The position numbers were made by a program, and so were the translations under genes. Shown here piece by piece: positions 25,513 to 34,353 of a stretch of 64,000 nucleotides of DNA. Under the pieces are notes generated by a model. That model was not told where the DNA came from, ran no database searches, and worked only from the letters and a program-made list of their open reading frames with translations. The stretch comes from Streptomyces sp. NRRL S-646 (lineage in GTDB: Bacteria; Actinomycetota; Actinomycetes; Streptomycetales; Streptomycetaceae). The number at the start of each line of letters is the position of its first letter. The stretch's first letter is position 1. The stretch lies in NCBI RefSeq assembly GCF_000720765.1, contig NZ_JODC01000013.1, forward strand, positions 310,001 through 374,000, written 5' to 3'.

Positions 25513-25878
25513 TCACTCCCGGGCCAGGACCACCGCCGTCCCGTAGGCGCACACCTCGGTGCCCACGTCCGCAGCCTCGGTCACGTCGAACCGGAACATC
25601 AGCACGGCATTCGCCCCACGCGCGCGTGCCTGCTCGACGAGCCGCTCCATGGCCTGGTTCCGGGTCTGCACCAGCGTCTTGGTGAGCCCCTTCAGCTCGC
25701 CGCCGATCATCGACTTCAGCCCCGCGCCGATCTGGCTCCCCAGATGCCGGGAGCGCACCGTCAGCCCGAAGACCTCACCGAGGACCTCCTGAACCCGGTG
25801 CCCGGGAACGTCGTTCGTCGTGACGACCAACACATCCGGCTGGGGTCCCTGCCCGCCGCCGTACTCATCAATGCCCAT
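25513..25878 (-). CDS. YbjQ/UPF0145-family protein
   Basis: 121 residues: VLVVTTNDVPGHRVQEVLGE, then GLTKTLVQTRNQAMERLVEQ and ARGANAVLMFRFDVTE. This is a complete YbjQ-type protein, which in solved structures forms a pentamer; its biochemical role is unknown. ATG 25878 is chosen for GAGG just upstream and because the family starts there. It converges with tipA, whose stop is 18 bases away. Confidence 0.85.
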   Translation of the reverse strand: MGIDEYGGGQGPQPDVLVVTTNDVPGHRVQEVLGEVFGLTVRSRHLGSQIGAGLKSMIGGELKGLTKTLVQTRNQAMERLVEQARARGANAVLMFRFDVTEAADVGTEVCAYGTAVVLARE

Positions 25879-26020
25879 AACCTCACAGCTTTGTGCCAGT
25901 CGACGCACAGTGCATCCTGGAGACACCGGTGGAACCTGGGGCGGTCACCTTGCGTTGATAGCTTTGGGCGCCCGCACAAGGACGCCGTACCTTCCTCCAC
26001 CCCCTCAGGAGCCCGGAACC

Positions 26021-26902
26021 GTGACGACGCTTGCCCTCGGCCCGAGCTGGCTGGATCCGAACTACCTCCTCGACACGTTCGGCATCTGGGGCCTGCTCCT
26101 CGTCGTCTTCGCGGAGTCGGGCCTGCTCATCGGCTTCTTCCTGCCGGGCGACTCGCTGCTCTTCACCGCCGGCCTGCTGATCACGACCAACCAGCTGAAC
26201 TTCCCGCTCTGGGCCGCCATCGCCCTGATCTGCGTCGCCGCGGTCCTGGGCGACCAGGCGGGCTACATGTTCGGCAAGAAGGTCGGCCCGTCGCTCTTCA
26301 ACCGCCCCGACTCCCGCCTCTTCAAGCAGGAGAACGTGGTCAAGGCCCACGAGTTCTTCGAGAAGTACGGCCCGAAGTCGTTGGTCCTGGCCCGTTTCGT
26401 GCCCGTCGTGCGCACGTTCACGCCGATCATCGCGGGCGTCAGCGGCATGAAGTACCGCTCGTTCGTGGTCTTCAACGTCATCGGCGGCGTCCTCTGGGGC
26501 GCCGGCGTCACCCTGCTCGGCTCCTGGCTCGGCAAGATCGACTTCGTCCACAAGAACATCGAAGCGATCCTCATCCTGATCGTCTTCGTCTCGGTGATCC
26601 CGATCATCATCGAGTTCCTGCGCGCCCGCTCCAAGGCGAAGAAGACCCCCGAGGCACCCGCCGCGCCCCAGCACCAGCAGCCGCCCGTCATGGACGACGC
26701 GACGACCCAACTCCGCCGCATCCCCCCGGCCGACGACCAGGGCTACCACCAGCAGTACCAGCAGCAGCCGCAGCAGCAGCCGCAGCCGTACTACCCGGAC
26801 CAGCAGTACGCCCAGCAGTACCCGCAGCAGCAGCCGCCGTACCAGCAGGGCCAGTACGGCGACCAGCAGAACGGGCAGTACCCCTACAACCAGGGGTACT
26901 AG
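26021..26902 (+). CDS. DedA-family membrane protein with Gln/Tyr/Pro-rich tail
   Basis: 293 residues. The VTT/DedA domain spans about 1-205: ESGLLIGFFLPGDSLLFTAG, VLGDQAGYMFGKKVG, FFEKYGPKSLVLARFVPVVR and TFTPIIAGVSGM, with the Arg/Gly/Pro residues needed by flippase-like DedA proteins (undecaprenyl-phosphate or phospholipid transport). From about residue 235 the protein becomes a low-complexity cytoplasmic tail dominated by Gln, Tyr and Pro. GTG start with AGGAG nine bases upstream. Confidence 0.88.
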   Translation: MTTLALGPSWLDPNYLLDTFGIWGLLLVVFAESGLLIGFFLPGDSLLFTAGLLITTNQLNFPLWAAIALICVAAVLGDQAGYMFGKKVGPSLFNRPDSRLFKQENVVKAHEFFEKYGPKSLVLARFVPVVRTFTPIIAGVSGMKYRSFVVFNVIGGVLWGAGVTLLGSWLGKIDFVHKNIEAILILIVFVSVIPIIIEFLRARSKAKKTPEAPAAPQHQQPPVMDDATTQLRRIPPADDQGYHQQYQQQPQQQPQPYYPDQQYAQQYPQQQPPYQQGQYGDQQNGQYPYNQGY

Positions 26903-26906
26903 AGGC

Positions 26907-26990
26907 GCCCCATAAGGGGCACGGGGCTGTATCGAAATGCGGCTCCGCCGCGTGGGCGCGAGAAACCACAACGCACCCGCACGCGCCGTC
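26907..26990. repeat. Dispersed Streptomyces intergenic repeat, second family, copy B
   Basis: Hairpin GCCCC-ATAA-GGGGC at 26907-26920 is followed by ACGGGGCTGT and a second hairpin GCGGC-TCC-GCCGC at 26939-26951. The second hairpin and its flanks match copy A at 12424-12475 with a changed loop. It lies between the convergent dedA-type and thrE-type genes and probably acts as a terminator. Confidence 0.6.
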
Positions 26991-27018
26991 CAACACAAGC
27001 CCCCGAGCCATTGGGCGC

Positions 27019-28689
27019 TCAGAACCCCCGCGTCCGCTTCGCGGCCCGCCGCCCCGCCGCAGAACCCCCGCCGGGAATCCGCAGGAACAACCGCGAGATC
27101 TCCGACCCCAGATTGACGCCGATGGCAATGGCCATGGCCAAGGACGCAGCCGTGGCCAGCGACACGAGCCCCTTGTCGACGTTGTTCTGGGCGATCGACA
27201 GCAACCCGAAGTACGTCGAGGACCCCGGCAGCAGCGGCCCGATCGCCGCCGTCGTGTACGGCAACGCGGAAGCGAACCGGTACCGCGACAACAACTGCCC
27301 GAACAGCCCCACCAGCCCGGCCGCCACGGCCGTGGAGGCGACCGGCGACAACCCGCCGGGATAGTGCAGCGCGCCGTACACCGACCACGCGACTCCGCCG
27401 TTCAGCGTCACCCACAGCACGGTGGCCCGCTCCTGCTGCAACAGCACGGCGAACGTCAGCGACAGAAGCATCGACGCCCCGATCTGCCACCCGGGCCGTT
27501 CGGCGATGCGCACAGCCGCGTCGGGGTTGAGCTTGGCGTCCAGGTTCACCCCGAAATACAGCACCACCAGCACACCCACGACGATGCCGACGAACAGGTA
27601 CATGACCTCCAGCAGCCGCGCCGACGCGGTGATGTAGAACCCGGTCAGCCCGTCCTGCACGGCCGCCACCAGCGCCCGCCCCGGCAGCAGCGCGAAAAGC
27701 CCACCGGTGATGACCGCGGACGCCTTGACGTCGACATGCGCCACGGTGAGCGCGACCCCGATGGCCGCCGGAGGCATCGCGGCGACCGTGAACTGGTAGA
27801 ACTCCGGCAGCCCGCGCCCCGCGCACAGCCAGGCCAGCCGGTCGCCGAGTATCGCGCCGAGCATGGCCGCGATGAAGACGATCACGTCACCGCCGACGAG
27901 CACGGAGGCCGCCCCGGCGAGCAGCCCGCTCGCGCCGGTCAGCACCCACCCCGGATACGGGTGTCGGTTGCGGCGGATCTCGGCGAGCCGCCGGTAGGCC
28001 TCCTCCAGGGAGATGTGGTTCTCCGGGTCGCTGAGGTCGTCCACCAGCTGGAACACGGCCGCCAGCCGCGTGTAGTCGGTGGCCCGGCGGCGCACCGTGC
28101 GCGACGCCGTCACCGGGTCGTCGACCAGGGACGGCTGGTACGAGATCGACAGCAGGGTGAAGGTGACGTTCGGCTCGCAGCGGTCGAGGCCGTAGGACCG
28201 GCAGACCGCGAACATCGCGGCCTCCACGTCCTCCGCGCCCTCACCGCCCGCCAGCAGCAACTCGCCGATACGCAGGGTCAGGTCGAGGACGCGTGGGACG
28301 GCCGGACCGCCCTCCTCCGCCTTCGGGCCCCGCTCCGGAGCGGGCCGCTCGGCCACCGGCATCCGCAGCATCGTGCGCATCCGGTCCTGCCAGGGCAGGT
28401 CCTTGGTGAGGCTGACCACGGGTATGCCGGTCGCCGGCGTGAAGGCGGCCAGGGCGTGCTGGGCGCTGTAGGTCCTCGGCGTGCTGAACGCCGAACCCCC
28501 GGGCTCGGCATTGGATGCCTGTGGAACGTCCAGCCCGTCGGGGACGGCGAACTCGGACGTGGTCTCCGGCTCGACGACGACTCTGGGGGCTGCGAACCCC
28601 GCCGGAATGGCGAACTCCGAGGTGATCTCTGGATCGAACGTGCCCCTGGCCTCGTCCGACTGCGGCTTGCGGTCCTCCGCCTCCGTCAC
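27019..28689 (-). CDS. ThrE-family threonine/serine exporter
   Basis: 556 residues. An N-terminal hydrophilic part of about 130 residues, with two copies of the motif TSEFA(I/V)P, precedes the ThrE domain (LDLTLRIGELLLAGGEGAED, VEAAMFAVCRSYGLDRCEPN) and two sets of transmembrane helices corresponding to the DUF1212 and DUF3815 halves. The C-terminus is basic. The family exports threonine and serine in Corynebacterium. Start is GTG 28689 with GGGAG about ten bases upstream. Convergent with dedA. Confidence 0.88.
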   Translation of the reverse strand: MTEAEDRKPQSDEARGTFDPEITSEFAIPAGFAAPRVVVEPETTSEFAVPDGLDVPQASNAEPGGSAFSTPRTYSAQHALAAFTPATGIPVVSLTKDLPWQDRMRTMLRMPVAERPAPERGPKAEEGGPAVPRVLDLTLRIGELLLAGGEGAEDVEAAMFAVCRSYGLDRCEPNVTFTLLSISYQPSLVDDPVTASRTVRRRATDYTRLAAVFQLVDDLSDPENHISLEEAYRRLAEIRRNRHPYPGWVLTGASGLLAGAASVLVGGDVIVFIAAMLGAILGDRLAWLCAGRGLPEFYQFTVAAMPPAAIGVALTVAHVDVKASAVITGGLFALLPGRALVAAVQDGLTGFYITASARLLEVMYLFVGIVVGVLVVLYFGVNLDAKLNPDAAVRIAERPGWQIGASMLLSLTFAVLLQQERATVLWVTLNGGVAWSVYGALHYPGGLSPVASTAVAAGLVGLFGQLLSRYRFASALPYTTAAIGPLLPGSSTYFGLLSIAQNNVDKGLVSLATAASLAMAIAIGVNLGSEISRLFLRIPGGGSAAGRRAAKRTRGF

Positions 28690-28793
28690 TTGAGTAACGC
28701 TCCCTGTACGACGCGTGCAGCTAGGCCAGTATGCGCACAGAAACACGAACGGGCCGCACGCGTGCGCGTACGGCCCGTTGGACGACTGGGGCC

Positions 28794-29285
28794 TCAGTGG
28801 CCGCCGGACTCCTTGAACCGCTTGTAGGACCGCTCGATCTCGATCTCGGCGTCGACCCGGCCCACCCAGTTGGCGCCCTCGACGGACTTGCCGGGCTCCA
28901 GGTCCTTGTAGACCTCGAAGAAGTGCTGGATCTCCAGGCGGTCGAACTCGGACACGTGGTGGATGTCACGCAGGTGCTCCACGCGCGGGTCCGTCGCCGG
29001 CACGCACAGCAGCTTGTCGTCGCCGCCGGCCTCGTCCGTCATCCGGAACATGCCGATCGCACGGCACTTGATCAGGCAGCCCGGGAAGGTCGGCTCGTCC
29101 AGGATGACCAGCGCGTCCAGCGGGTCGCCGTCCTCGCCGAGAGTGTTCTCGACGAAGCCGTAGTCGGTCGGGTAGGCGGTCGAGGTGAAGAGTCGACGGT
29201 CCAGGCGGATCCGACCGGTCTCGTGGTCCACCTCGTACTTGTTCCGCGAACCCTTCGGGATCTCGATCGTGACGTCGAACTCCAC
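28794..29285 (-). CDS. ppa: Inorganic pyrophosphatase (family I)
   Basis: 163 residues. [19 protein letters not shown] and [20 protein letters not shown] carry the metal and phosphate ligands of family I soluble pyrophosphatases; [20 protein letters not shown] is the conserved later block. The enzyme hydrolyses pyrophosphate and drives biosynthesis. GTG 29285 is chosen for GGAGG eight bases upstream. Divergent from the PBP4-type gene across an 80-base region. Confidence 0.95.
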   Translation of the reverse strand: MEFDVTIEIPKGSRNKYEVDHETGRIRLDRRLFTSTAYPTDYGFVENTLGEDGDPLDALVILDEPTFPGCLIKCRAIGMFRMTDEAGGDDKLLCVPATDPRVEHLRDIHHVSEFDRLEIQHFFEVYKDLEPGKSVEGANWVGRVDAEIEIERSYKRFKESGGH

Positions 29286-29364
29286 CGGTGGCTCCTCCAT
29301 GATCAGCACATAGTTCTGGTGGTTAAGTGTCCCTCACGCAGGTGTGTGATCGCGAAAGGGGCTG

Positions 29365-30993
29365 GTGGTCGTGCCAGAGCTGAGGCCTTGGCGGGCCGCG
29401 AGGCCGCATGTGGTGCGGGCCGCGAACGCCGTCCGACCGCGTCTGGCACGGGCCGCCCAGGCCGTGCGCCCGAAGCTCGAACGAGCCGCGGCAGCTGCGA
29501 AACCGCAGCTCACACGGGTACGGCCCACCCGCATCAGATGGCCGAAGACCGTCAGGACCTGGCAGTACACCGCGGGCGCCGCCACCGTCGGTGTGACGCT
29601 GGCCGTCGCCGTGGCGACCGCCGCCGGCCCCTGGGACTCCACCGGTCAGCGTACGGCCGAGGCGGACCGTGCAGCCGCCCTGGACCGTACGGGTGGCGCA
29701 GATCACGGACGTAATCCCGATACGTCCGATTCGGGCGATGCGGCGGCCGGCGGCCCGCGCCCCGCCCCCAGTGCCGCATCCGTCCTGACCGGCCTGGGCG
29801 GCGCCACGAGCACCGTCAAGTCGGCCCCGACCGGCACGGCCCTCTCCGGCCTCCTGGGCCCCCTGCTGGAGGACGCGGCGCTCGGCAGCCGGCACACCGC
29901 CGCAGTCGTCGACGTCGCCACCGGCAAGCGTCTGTACGGCACCGGTGCCGACACCGCACTGACCCCCGCATCCGTCACGAAGATCGCCACCGCGGTCGCC
30001 GCGCTGTCGACGCTGGGCGCCGACCACCGCCTGACCACCCGGGCGGCCCTGGAACCCGACACCAAGGAACTCGTCCTGGTCGGCGGCGGCGACCCGACCC
30101 TGACGGCGCACAAGGACGCCGAGGGCTGGGCGAGCCTGCGGGAGCTGGCCGACAGGACGGCGGCGGCCCTCAAGAAGCGCGGCATCAAGGAGGTCACGCT
30201 CTCCTACGACACCACCCTGTACGCCGGGCCCGAACTGCACCCCATCGGCGTGAACGTCAACCTCGCGCCCGTGAGCGCCCTGATGGCCGACGAGGGCCGC
30301 ACAAACGACTCGACCAGTGGCCCGATCAAGCGCGTGACGGACCCGGCGGCTGACGCGGCCCGCACGTTCGGCTCGTTCCTGGAGGCCCACGGCATCAGGA
30401 CCACCTCGCCCGGCCCGTCCAAGGCGACGACTCGCGCCGAGAACCTCGCCGCCGTGTCCTCGCCCCCGCTCTCGTCCCTGGTCGAGCGCATGCTGACCAA
30501 CAGCGACAACGACATCGCGGAGGCCCTGGCCCGCCAGACGGCCGCCGCCTCGGGGGAGCCCGCGAGCTTCGACGGCGGCGCGTCCGCGATCGCCGGCGCA
30601 CTCAAGAAGCTCCAACTCCCCCTCAAGGGCGCCGAGTTCCATGACGGCAGCGGCCTCGACCGGGACGACAGACTCACGGCCGACCTGCTCACCGCCCTGC
30701 TGGTGAAGGCCGGCGACCCCACCCACCCCGAACTCCGCCCGGTCCTGACGGGCCTTCCGGTGGCGGGCTTCACCGGCACCCTGACCAGCCGCTACACGGG
30801 CGGCGCGGCAGGAGTCGTACGAGCGAAGACAGGCACCCTGACGGGCGTGAACACCCTGGCCGGCACGGTCGTGGACCAGGACGGCCGCCTACTGGCGTTC
30901 GCTTTCCTGGCCTCGAACACGACGAACCCCCTGGAGGCCCAGTCCGCGCTGGACCGCACGGCCACGGCGTTGGCGGCCTGCGGCTGCACCTGA
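29365..30993 (+). CDS. dacB: D-alanyl-D-alanine carboxypeptidase/endopeptidase, PBP4 type
   Basis: 542 residues. Three penicillin-binding motifs are visible: SVTK (TPASVTKIATAVAAL), SDN (MLTNSDNDIAEALA) and KTG (VRAKTGTLTGVNTLAG). The basic N-terminal region of about 68 residues leads to a hydrophobic segment (about 69-90, TAGAATVGVTLAVAVATAAG) that looks like an uncleaved anchor, followed by a disordered linker. It trims or cleaves peptidoglycan peptides outside the membrane. GTG 29365 has GAAAGGGG upstream. Confidence 0.92.
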   Translation: MVVPELRPWRAARPHVVRAANAVRPRLARAAQAVRPKLERAAAAAKPQLTRVRPTRIRWPKTVRTWQYTAGAATVGVTLAVAVATAAGPWDSTGQRTAEADRAAALDRTGGADHGRNPDTSDSGDAAAGGPRPAPSAASVLTGLGGATSTVKSAPTGTALSGLLGPLLEDAALGSRHTAAVVDVATGKRLYGTGADTALTPASVTKIATAVAALSTLGADHRLTTRAALEPDTKELVLVGGGDPTLTAHKDAEGWASLRELADRTAAALKKRGIKEVTLSYDTTLYAGPELHPIGVNVNLAPVSALMADEGRTNDSTSGPIKRVTDPAADAARTFGSFLEAHGIRTTSPGPSKATTRAENLAAVSSPPLSSLVERMLTNSDNDIAEALARQTAAASGEPASFDGGASAIAGALKKLQLPLKGAEFHDGSGLDRDDRLTADLLTALLVKAGDPTHPELRPVLTGLPVAGFTGTLTSRYTGGAAGVVRAKTGTLTGVNTLAGTVVDQDGRLLAFAFLASNTTNPLEAQSALDRTATALAACGCT

Positions 30994-31040
30994 CGCCGTT
31001 CCCGGTTGCTACCGCCGTGGGCAGTCGTTCCGCTGGGGCG

Positions 31041-31081
31041 ATGGGGGTCCCCCCGCTCGAGCGAAGCCGAGAGTGGGGGAG
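31041..31081. repeat. 41-bp palindromic dispersed repeat, copy 2
   Basis: This copy lies in inverted orientation between dacB and the metalloprotease gene and is identical over all 41 bases to the copy at 51583-51623. The core contains GCTCGAGCGAAGCCGAGAG flanked by G and C runs. It could terminate dacB transcription, 48 bases after the stop. Confidence 0.85.
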
Positions 31082-31184
31082 GGTGGGCACAGCCGGCACC
31101 GCCGGGTGCAGCCCAGGTCGACGTCCAGTCCAGGCAACCTCTCGCGGCCTGCCCCAAGCGGCAGCGCTCACGTACCGTTGACGC

Positions 31185-32309
31185 ATGACGAGCATCGGTG
31201 GTGCCGAGATGGTCGACTGGAATCTCGCGGTGGCGACCGCGACCCGACTCGTGCGGCCGGGCCCCGACGTGAGCCGTGACGAGGCCCGGGCCGTCGTCGC
31301 GGAACTGCGTCGGCATGCCAAGGCCTCGGAGGAACACGTCCGGGGCTTCACCCGTATGGGCACGGAGGAGACCCACGACACCCCGATCCTGGTCGTCGAC
31401 CGCCCCGGCTGGGTCCGGGCGAACGTCGCAGGCTTCCGGGAGATCCTCAAACCGCTGCTGGAGAAGATGCAGGAGCGGCGCGGCAACTCCCCGGGCGGCG
31501 CGGTCCTCGGCGCCGTCGGCGGCAAGGTCACCGGCGTCGAGCTGGGCATGCTGCTGTCGTTCCTGGCCTCCCGCGTGCTGGGCCAGTACGAGACCTTCGC
31601 CCCGGCGACGCGTGAGCTCCCGGCCGGTGAGAACGGCGGCGGCCGGCTTCTGCTCGTGGCCCCGAACATCGTGCACGTGGAGCGCGAACTCGACGTACAG
31701 CCCCACGACTTCCGCCTCTGGGTCTGTCTGCACGAGGAGACGCACCGCACCCAGTTCAGCGCGGTGCCCTGGCTGCGCGACCACCTCGAGGGCGAAATCC
31801 AGTCGTTCTTGGGGGAGACCGATGTCGACCCCATGACCGTGCTGGAGCGCATCCGGGAGGCCGCCCAGTCGCTTGCCGGCGGGCGCCCCGAGGGCGAGGA
31901 GGACGACGGCGGGCGGTCCTTCGTCGAGATCGTGCAGACCCCGGCGCAGCGGGAGATCCTCGGCCGCCTCACCGCCGTGATGTCGCTCCTGGAGGGCCAC
32001 GCCGACTTCGTGATGGACGGGGTGGGTCCGGCCGTCGTGCCGTCCGTCTCCGAGATCCGCGAGAAGTTCCAGCAGCGCCGCGCGAAGGGCGCCTCCCGAC
32101 TGGACATGGCCCTGCGCAAGCTGCTGGGTCTGGATGCCAAACTCAGGCAGTACCGCGACGGCGAACGCTTCGTGCGAGCCGTCGTGGACCAGGTCGGCAT
32201 GGACGGCTTCAACCGTGTGTGGACGTCCCCCAACACCCTGCCCACCAAGGCGGAGATCGCCAAACCGGCGGACTGGGTCGCGCGGGTGCACCGCAAGAGT
32301 GAGTCGTGA
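31185..32309 (+). CDS. Zinc-dependent metalloprotease family protein (F420-biosynthesis-associated type)
   Basis: 374 residues. VCLHEETHRTQFSAVPWLRD contains an HExxH zinc motif and a downstream Glu-rich helix (SLLEGHADFVMDGVG). The pattern matches the actinobacterial DUF2342-type proteins described as putative hydrolases associated with coenzyme F420 occurrence. I recognise the family but not a proven substrate. It precedes tilS, hpt and ftsH on the same strand; the gap of about 190 bases argues for a separate transcript from tilS. Confidence 0.85.
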   Translation: MTSIGGAEMVDWNLAVATATRLVRPGPDVSRDEARAVVAELRRHAKASEEHVRGFTRMGTEETHDTPILVVDRPGWVRANVAGFREILKPLLEKMQERRGNSPGGAVLGAVGGKVTGVELGMLLSFLASRVLGQYETFAPATRELPAGENGGGRLLLVAPNIVHVERELDVQPHDFRLWVCLHEETHRTQFSAVPWLRDHLEGEIQSFLGETDVDPMTVLERIREAAQSLAGGRPEGEEDDGGRSFVEIVQTPAQREILGRLTAVMSLLEGHADFVMDGVGPAVVPSVSEIREKFQQRRAKGASRLDMALRKLLGLDAKLRQYRDGERFVRAVVDQVGMDGFNRVWTSPNTLPTKAEIAKPADWVARVHRKSES

Positions 32310-32501
32310 ACCCCGTGGGAAGGTCGTGAAACGAATCCGGCCGACGGCAGGCGAACGCCCCTCCAATCACCCGTCCGAGGGACCGTGAGCCATGGGTAGG
32401 CGTGCGATGCTCGGGGAACGGCCCGGTTCTGTCACCATCTACACACTCTGAGTGACCGACCCCGGGCTCACCCCCCGAAAACTTCATGAAGGGAACCGGA
32501 C

Positions 32502-33545
32502 ATGGGTCCCCATCCTGCGGTCGCGGCGATACGCCTGGCGGTCCGCCACGTCCTCCACGACATCCTCAACGACCACCGGACCACCTCCGAGGCCCCCGTG
32601 CTCTCGGAACAGGCCCCGCACCGGCGCCCCTCGTCGCCGCTCGTGCTCGTGGCGTGCTCCGGCGGCGCCGACTCCATGGCCCTCGCCTCCGCCCTCGCCT
32701 TCGAGGCCCCCAAACTCGGCATCCGGGCCGGCGGCATCACCGTCGACCACGGGCTGCAGCCCGGCTCCGACCTACGCGCCGACGAAGTCGCCCTGCGGCT
32801 GCGCGAACTGGGGCTCGACCCCGTGGATTCCGTCGCCGTGACCGTGGGCCGCGAAGGGGGACCCGAAGCCGCCGCCCGCGACGCCCGGTACGCCGCACTC
32901 GACGGCGCGGCCGTCCGCCACGGCGCCGCCGCGATCCTCCTCGGGCACACCCGCGACGACCAGGCCGAAACCGTCCTGCTCGGCCTCGCCCGCGGCTCGG
33001 GCATCCGCTCCCTGTCCGGAATGGCCGCGGTCTCGGGGGCCGACGGCCGTTACCGCCGCCCCTTCCTCCAGCTCGACCGGCAGACCGCCCGCAAGGCCTG
33101 CATGGTCCAGTCGCTCCCCGTCTGGGACGACCCCCACAACGCGGACCCCGCGTACACCCGCTCCCGGCTGCGCCACGAAGGCCTGCCCGCCCTCGAGAAG
33201 GCGCTCGGCAAGGGCGTCGTCGAGGCGCTCGCCCGCACCGCTCAGCTCTCCCGCGACGACGCCGACGCCCTCGACGCCTGGGCCGGCCAGGCCGAGGCCT
33301 CCGTACGCGACGCCGCGGGCCTCCTGGAGTGCGCCAAGCTCTACGCCCTGCCGCCCGCCGTGCGCCGCCGCATCCTGCGCCGCGCGGCCATCGAGGCCGG
33401 GGCCCCCGCCGGTTCGCTGTTCGCCCGCCACATCGAGGAAGTCGACCGGCTGATCACCGGCTGGCGAGGCCAGGGAGCCATCAATCTCCCGGGCAAAGTC
33501 GTCGCCCAGCGCCAGGGTGGCAGACTGGTGATTCGGCAAGGCTGA
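32502..33545 (+). CDS. tilS: tRNA(Ile)-lysidine synthetase
   Basis: 347 residues. The PP-loop [17 protein letters not shown] is intact, with [20 protein letters not shown] as the second family block and the [15 protein letters not shown] motif. The enzyme modifies C34 of tRNA-Ile(CAU) to lysidine, essential for AUA decoding. Bases GAAGGGA lie upstream of the ATG. First gene of the tilS-hpt-ftsH-folE run on the plus strand. Confidence 0.95.
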   Translation: MGPHPAVAAIRLAVRHVLHDILNDHRTTSEAPVLSEQAPHRRPSSPLVLVACSGGADSMALASALAFEAPKLGIRAGGITVDHGLQPGSDLRADEVALRLRELGLDPVDSVAVTVGREGGPEAAARDARYAALDGAAVRHGAAAILLGHTRDDQAETVLLGLARGSGIRSLSGMAAVSGADGRYRRPFLQLDRQTARKACMVQSLPVWDDPHNADPAYTRSRLRHEGLPALEKALGKGVVEALARTAQLSRDDADALDAWAGQAEASVRDAAGLLECAKLYALPPAVRRRILRRAAIEAGAPAGSLFARHIEEVDRLITGWRGQGAINLPGKVVAQRQGGRLVIRQG

Positions 33546-33598
33546 AACCTTGCCCCCCTTTGGGGGGTGATGGGCGGCCGGTGGGACGACCGAAAGTG

Positions 33599-34159
33599 AT
33601 GCGGGTGGACGCGAAAGACATGGGCACCGACCTCAAGCAGGTGCTCATCACCAAGGAAGAGATCGACGCGAAGCTGGTGGAGCTGGCCGCGAAGATCGAC
33701 GCGGAGTACGCGGGCAAGGACCTGCTCATCGTCGGTGTCCTCAAGGGCGCGGTGATGGTCATGGCCGACCTCGCCCGGGCGCTGTCCACCCCGGTCACCA
33801 TGGACTGGATGGCCGTGTCGTCGTACGGCGCGGGCACCCAGTCCTCCGGCGTGGTGCGGATCCTCAAGGACCTCGACACCGACATCAAGGGCAAGCACGT
33901 CCTCATCGTCGAGGACATCATCGACTCCGGCCTGACGCTGTCCTGGCTGCTGTCCAACCTGGGTTCGCGCGAGCCGGAGTCGCTCAAGGTGTGCACCCTG
34001 CTGCGCAAGCCGGACGCGGCCAAGGTCGCCATCGACGTGGAGTGGGTGGGCTTCGACATCCCGAACGAGTTCGTCGTGGGCTACGGCCTCGACTACGCCG
34101 AGAAGTACCGCAACCTCCCGTTCGTCGGTACGCTCGCGCCCCACGTCTACGGCGGCTGA
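33599..34159 (+). CDS. hpt: Hypoxanthine phosphoribosyltransferase
   Basis: 186 residues. [20 protein letters not shown] holds the PRPP-binding motif; [20 protein letters not shown] and [20 protein letters not shown] are diagnostic of HPRT. It salvages hypoxanthine and guanine. I use ATG 33599; an in-frame GTG at 33581 is possible and has a better-placed GGGGGGTG. It lies 53 bases after tilS. Confidence 0.93.
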   Translation: MRVDAKDMGTDLKQVLITKEEIDAKLVELAAKIDAEYAGKDLLIVGVLKGAVMVMADLARALSTPVTMDWMAVSSYGAGTQSSGVVRILKDLDTDIKGKHVLIVEDIIDSGLTLSWLLSNLGSREPESLKVCTLLRKPDAAKVAIDVEWVGFDIPNEFVVGYGLDYAEKYRNLPFVGTLAPHVYGG

Positions 34160-34353
34160 GCCAGCAGGGCCGTCTTTGTAGGACGATCGGGAACCCCAGC
34201 GGGTTTCGCGCCGTTGGAGCATGCAGAGACGGGAACGACAGCCGTCCGAGCGGCTCCATGCGGCTTCGGGCCACAATGCTGGGGTACCGTCAGAAGAACT
34301 GTCTTATCAAACTCACTATGGCAGGAGGGACGGGGCGACACCGCTCCGTATGG

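Noticed and set aside
25744..28827. Long plus-strand open frame antisense to the ThrE-type gene
   Set aside because: Low-complexity basic translation typical of the opposite strand in high-GC coding DNA; no homology and no ribosome site that fits.
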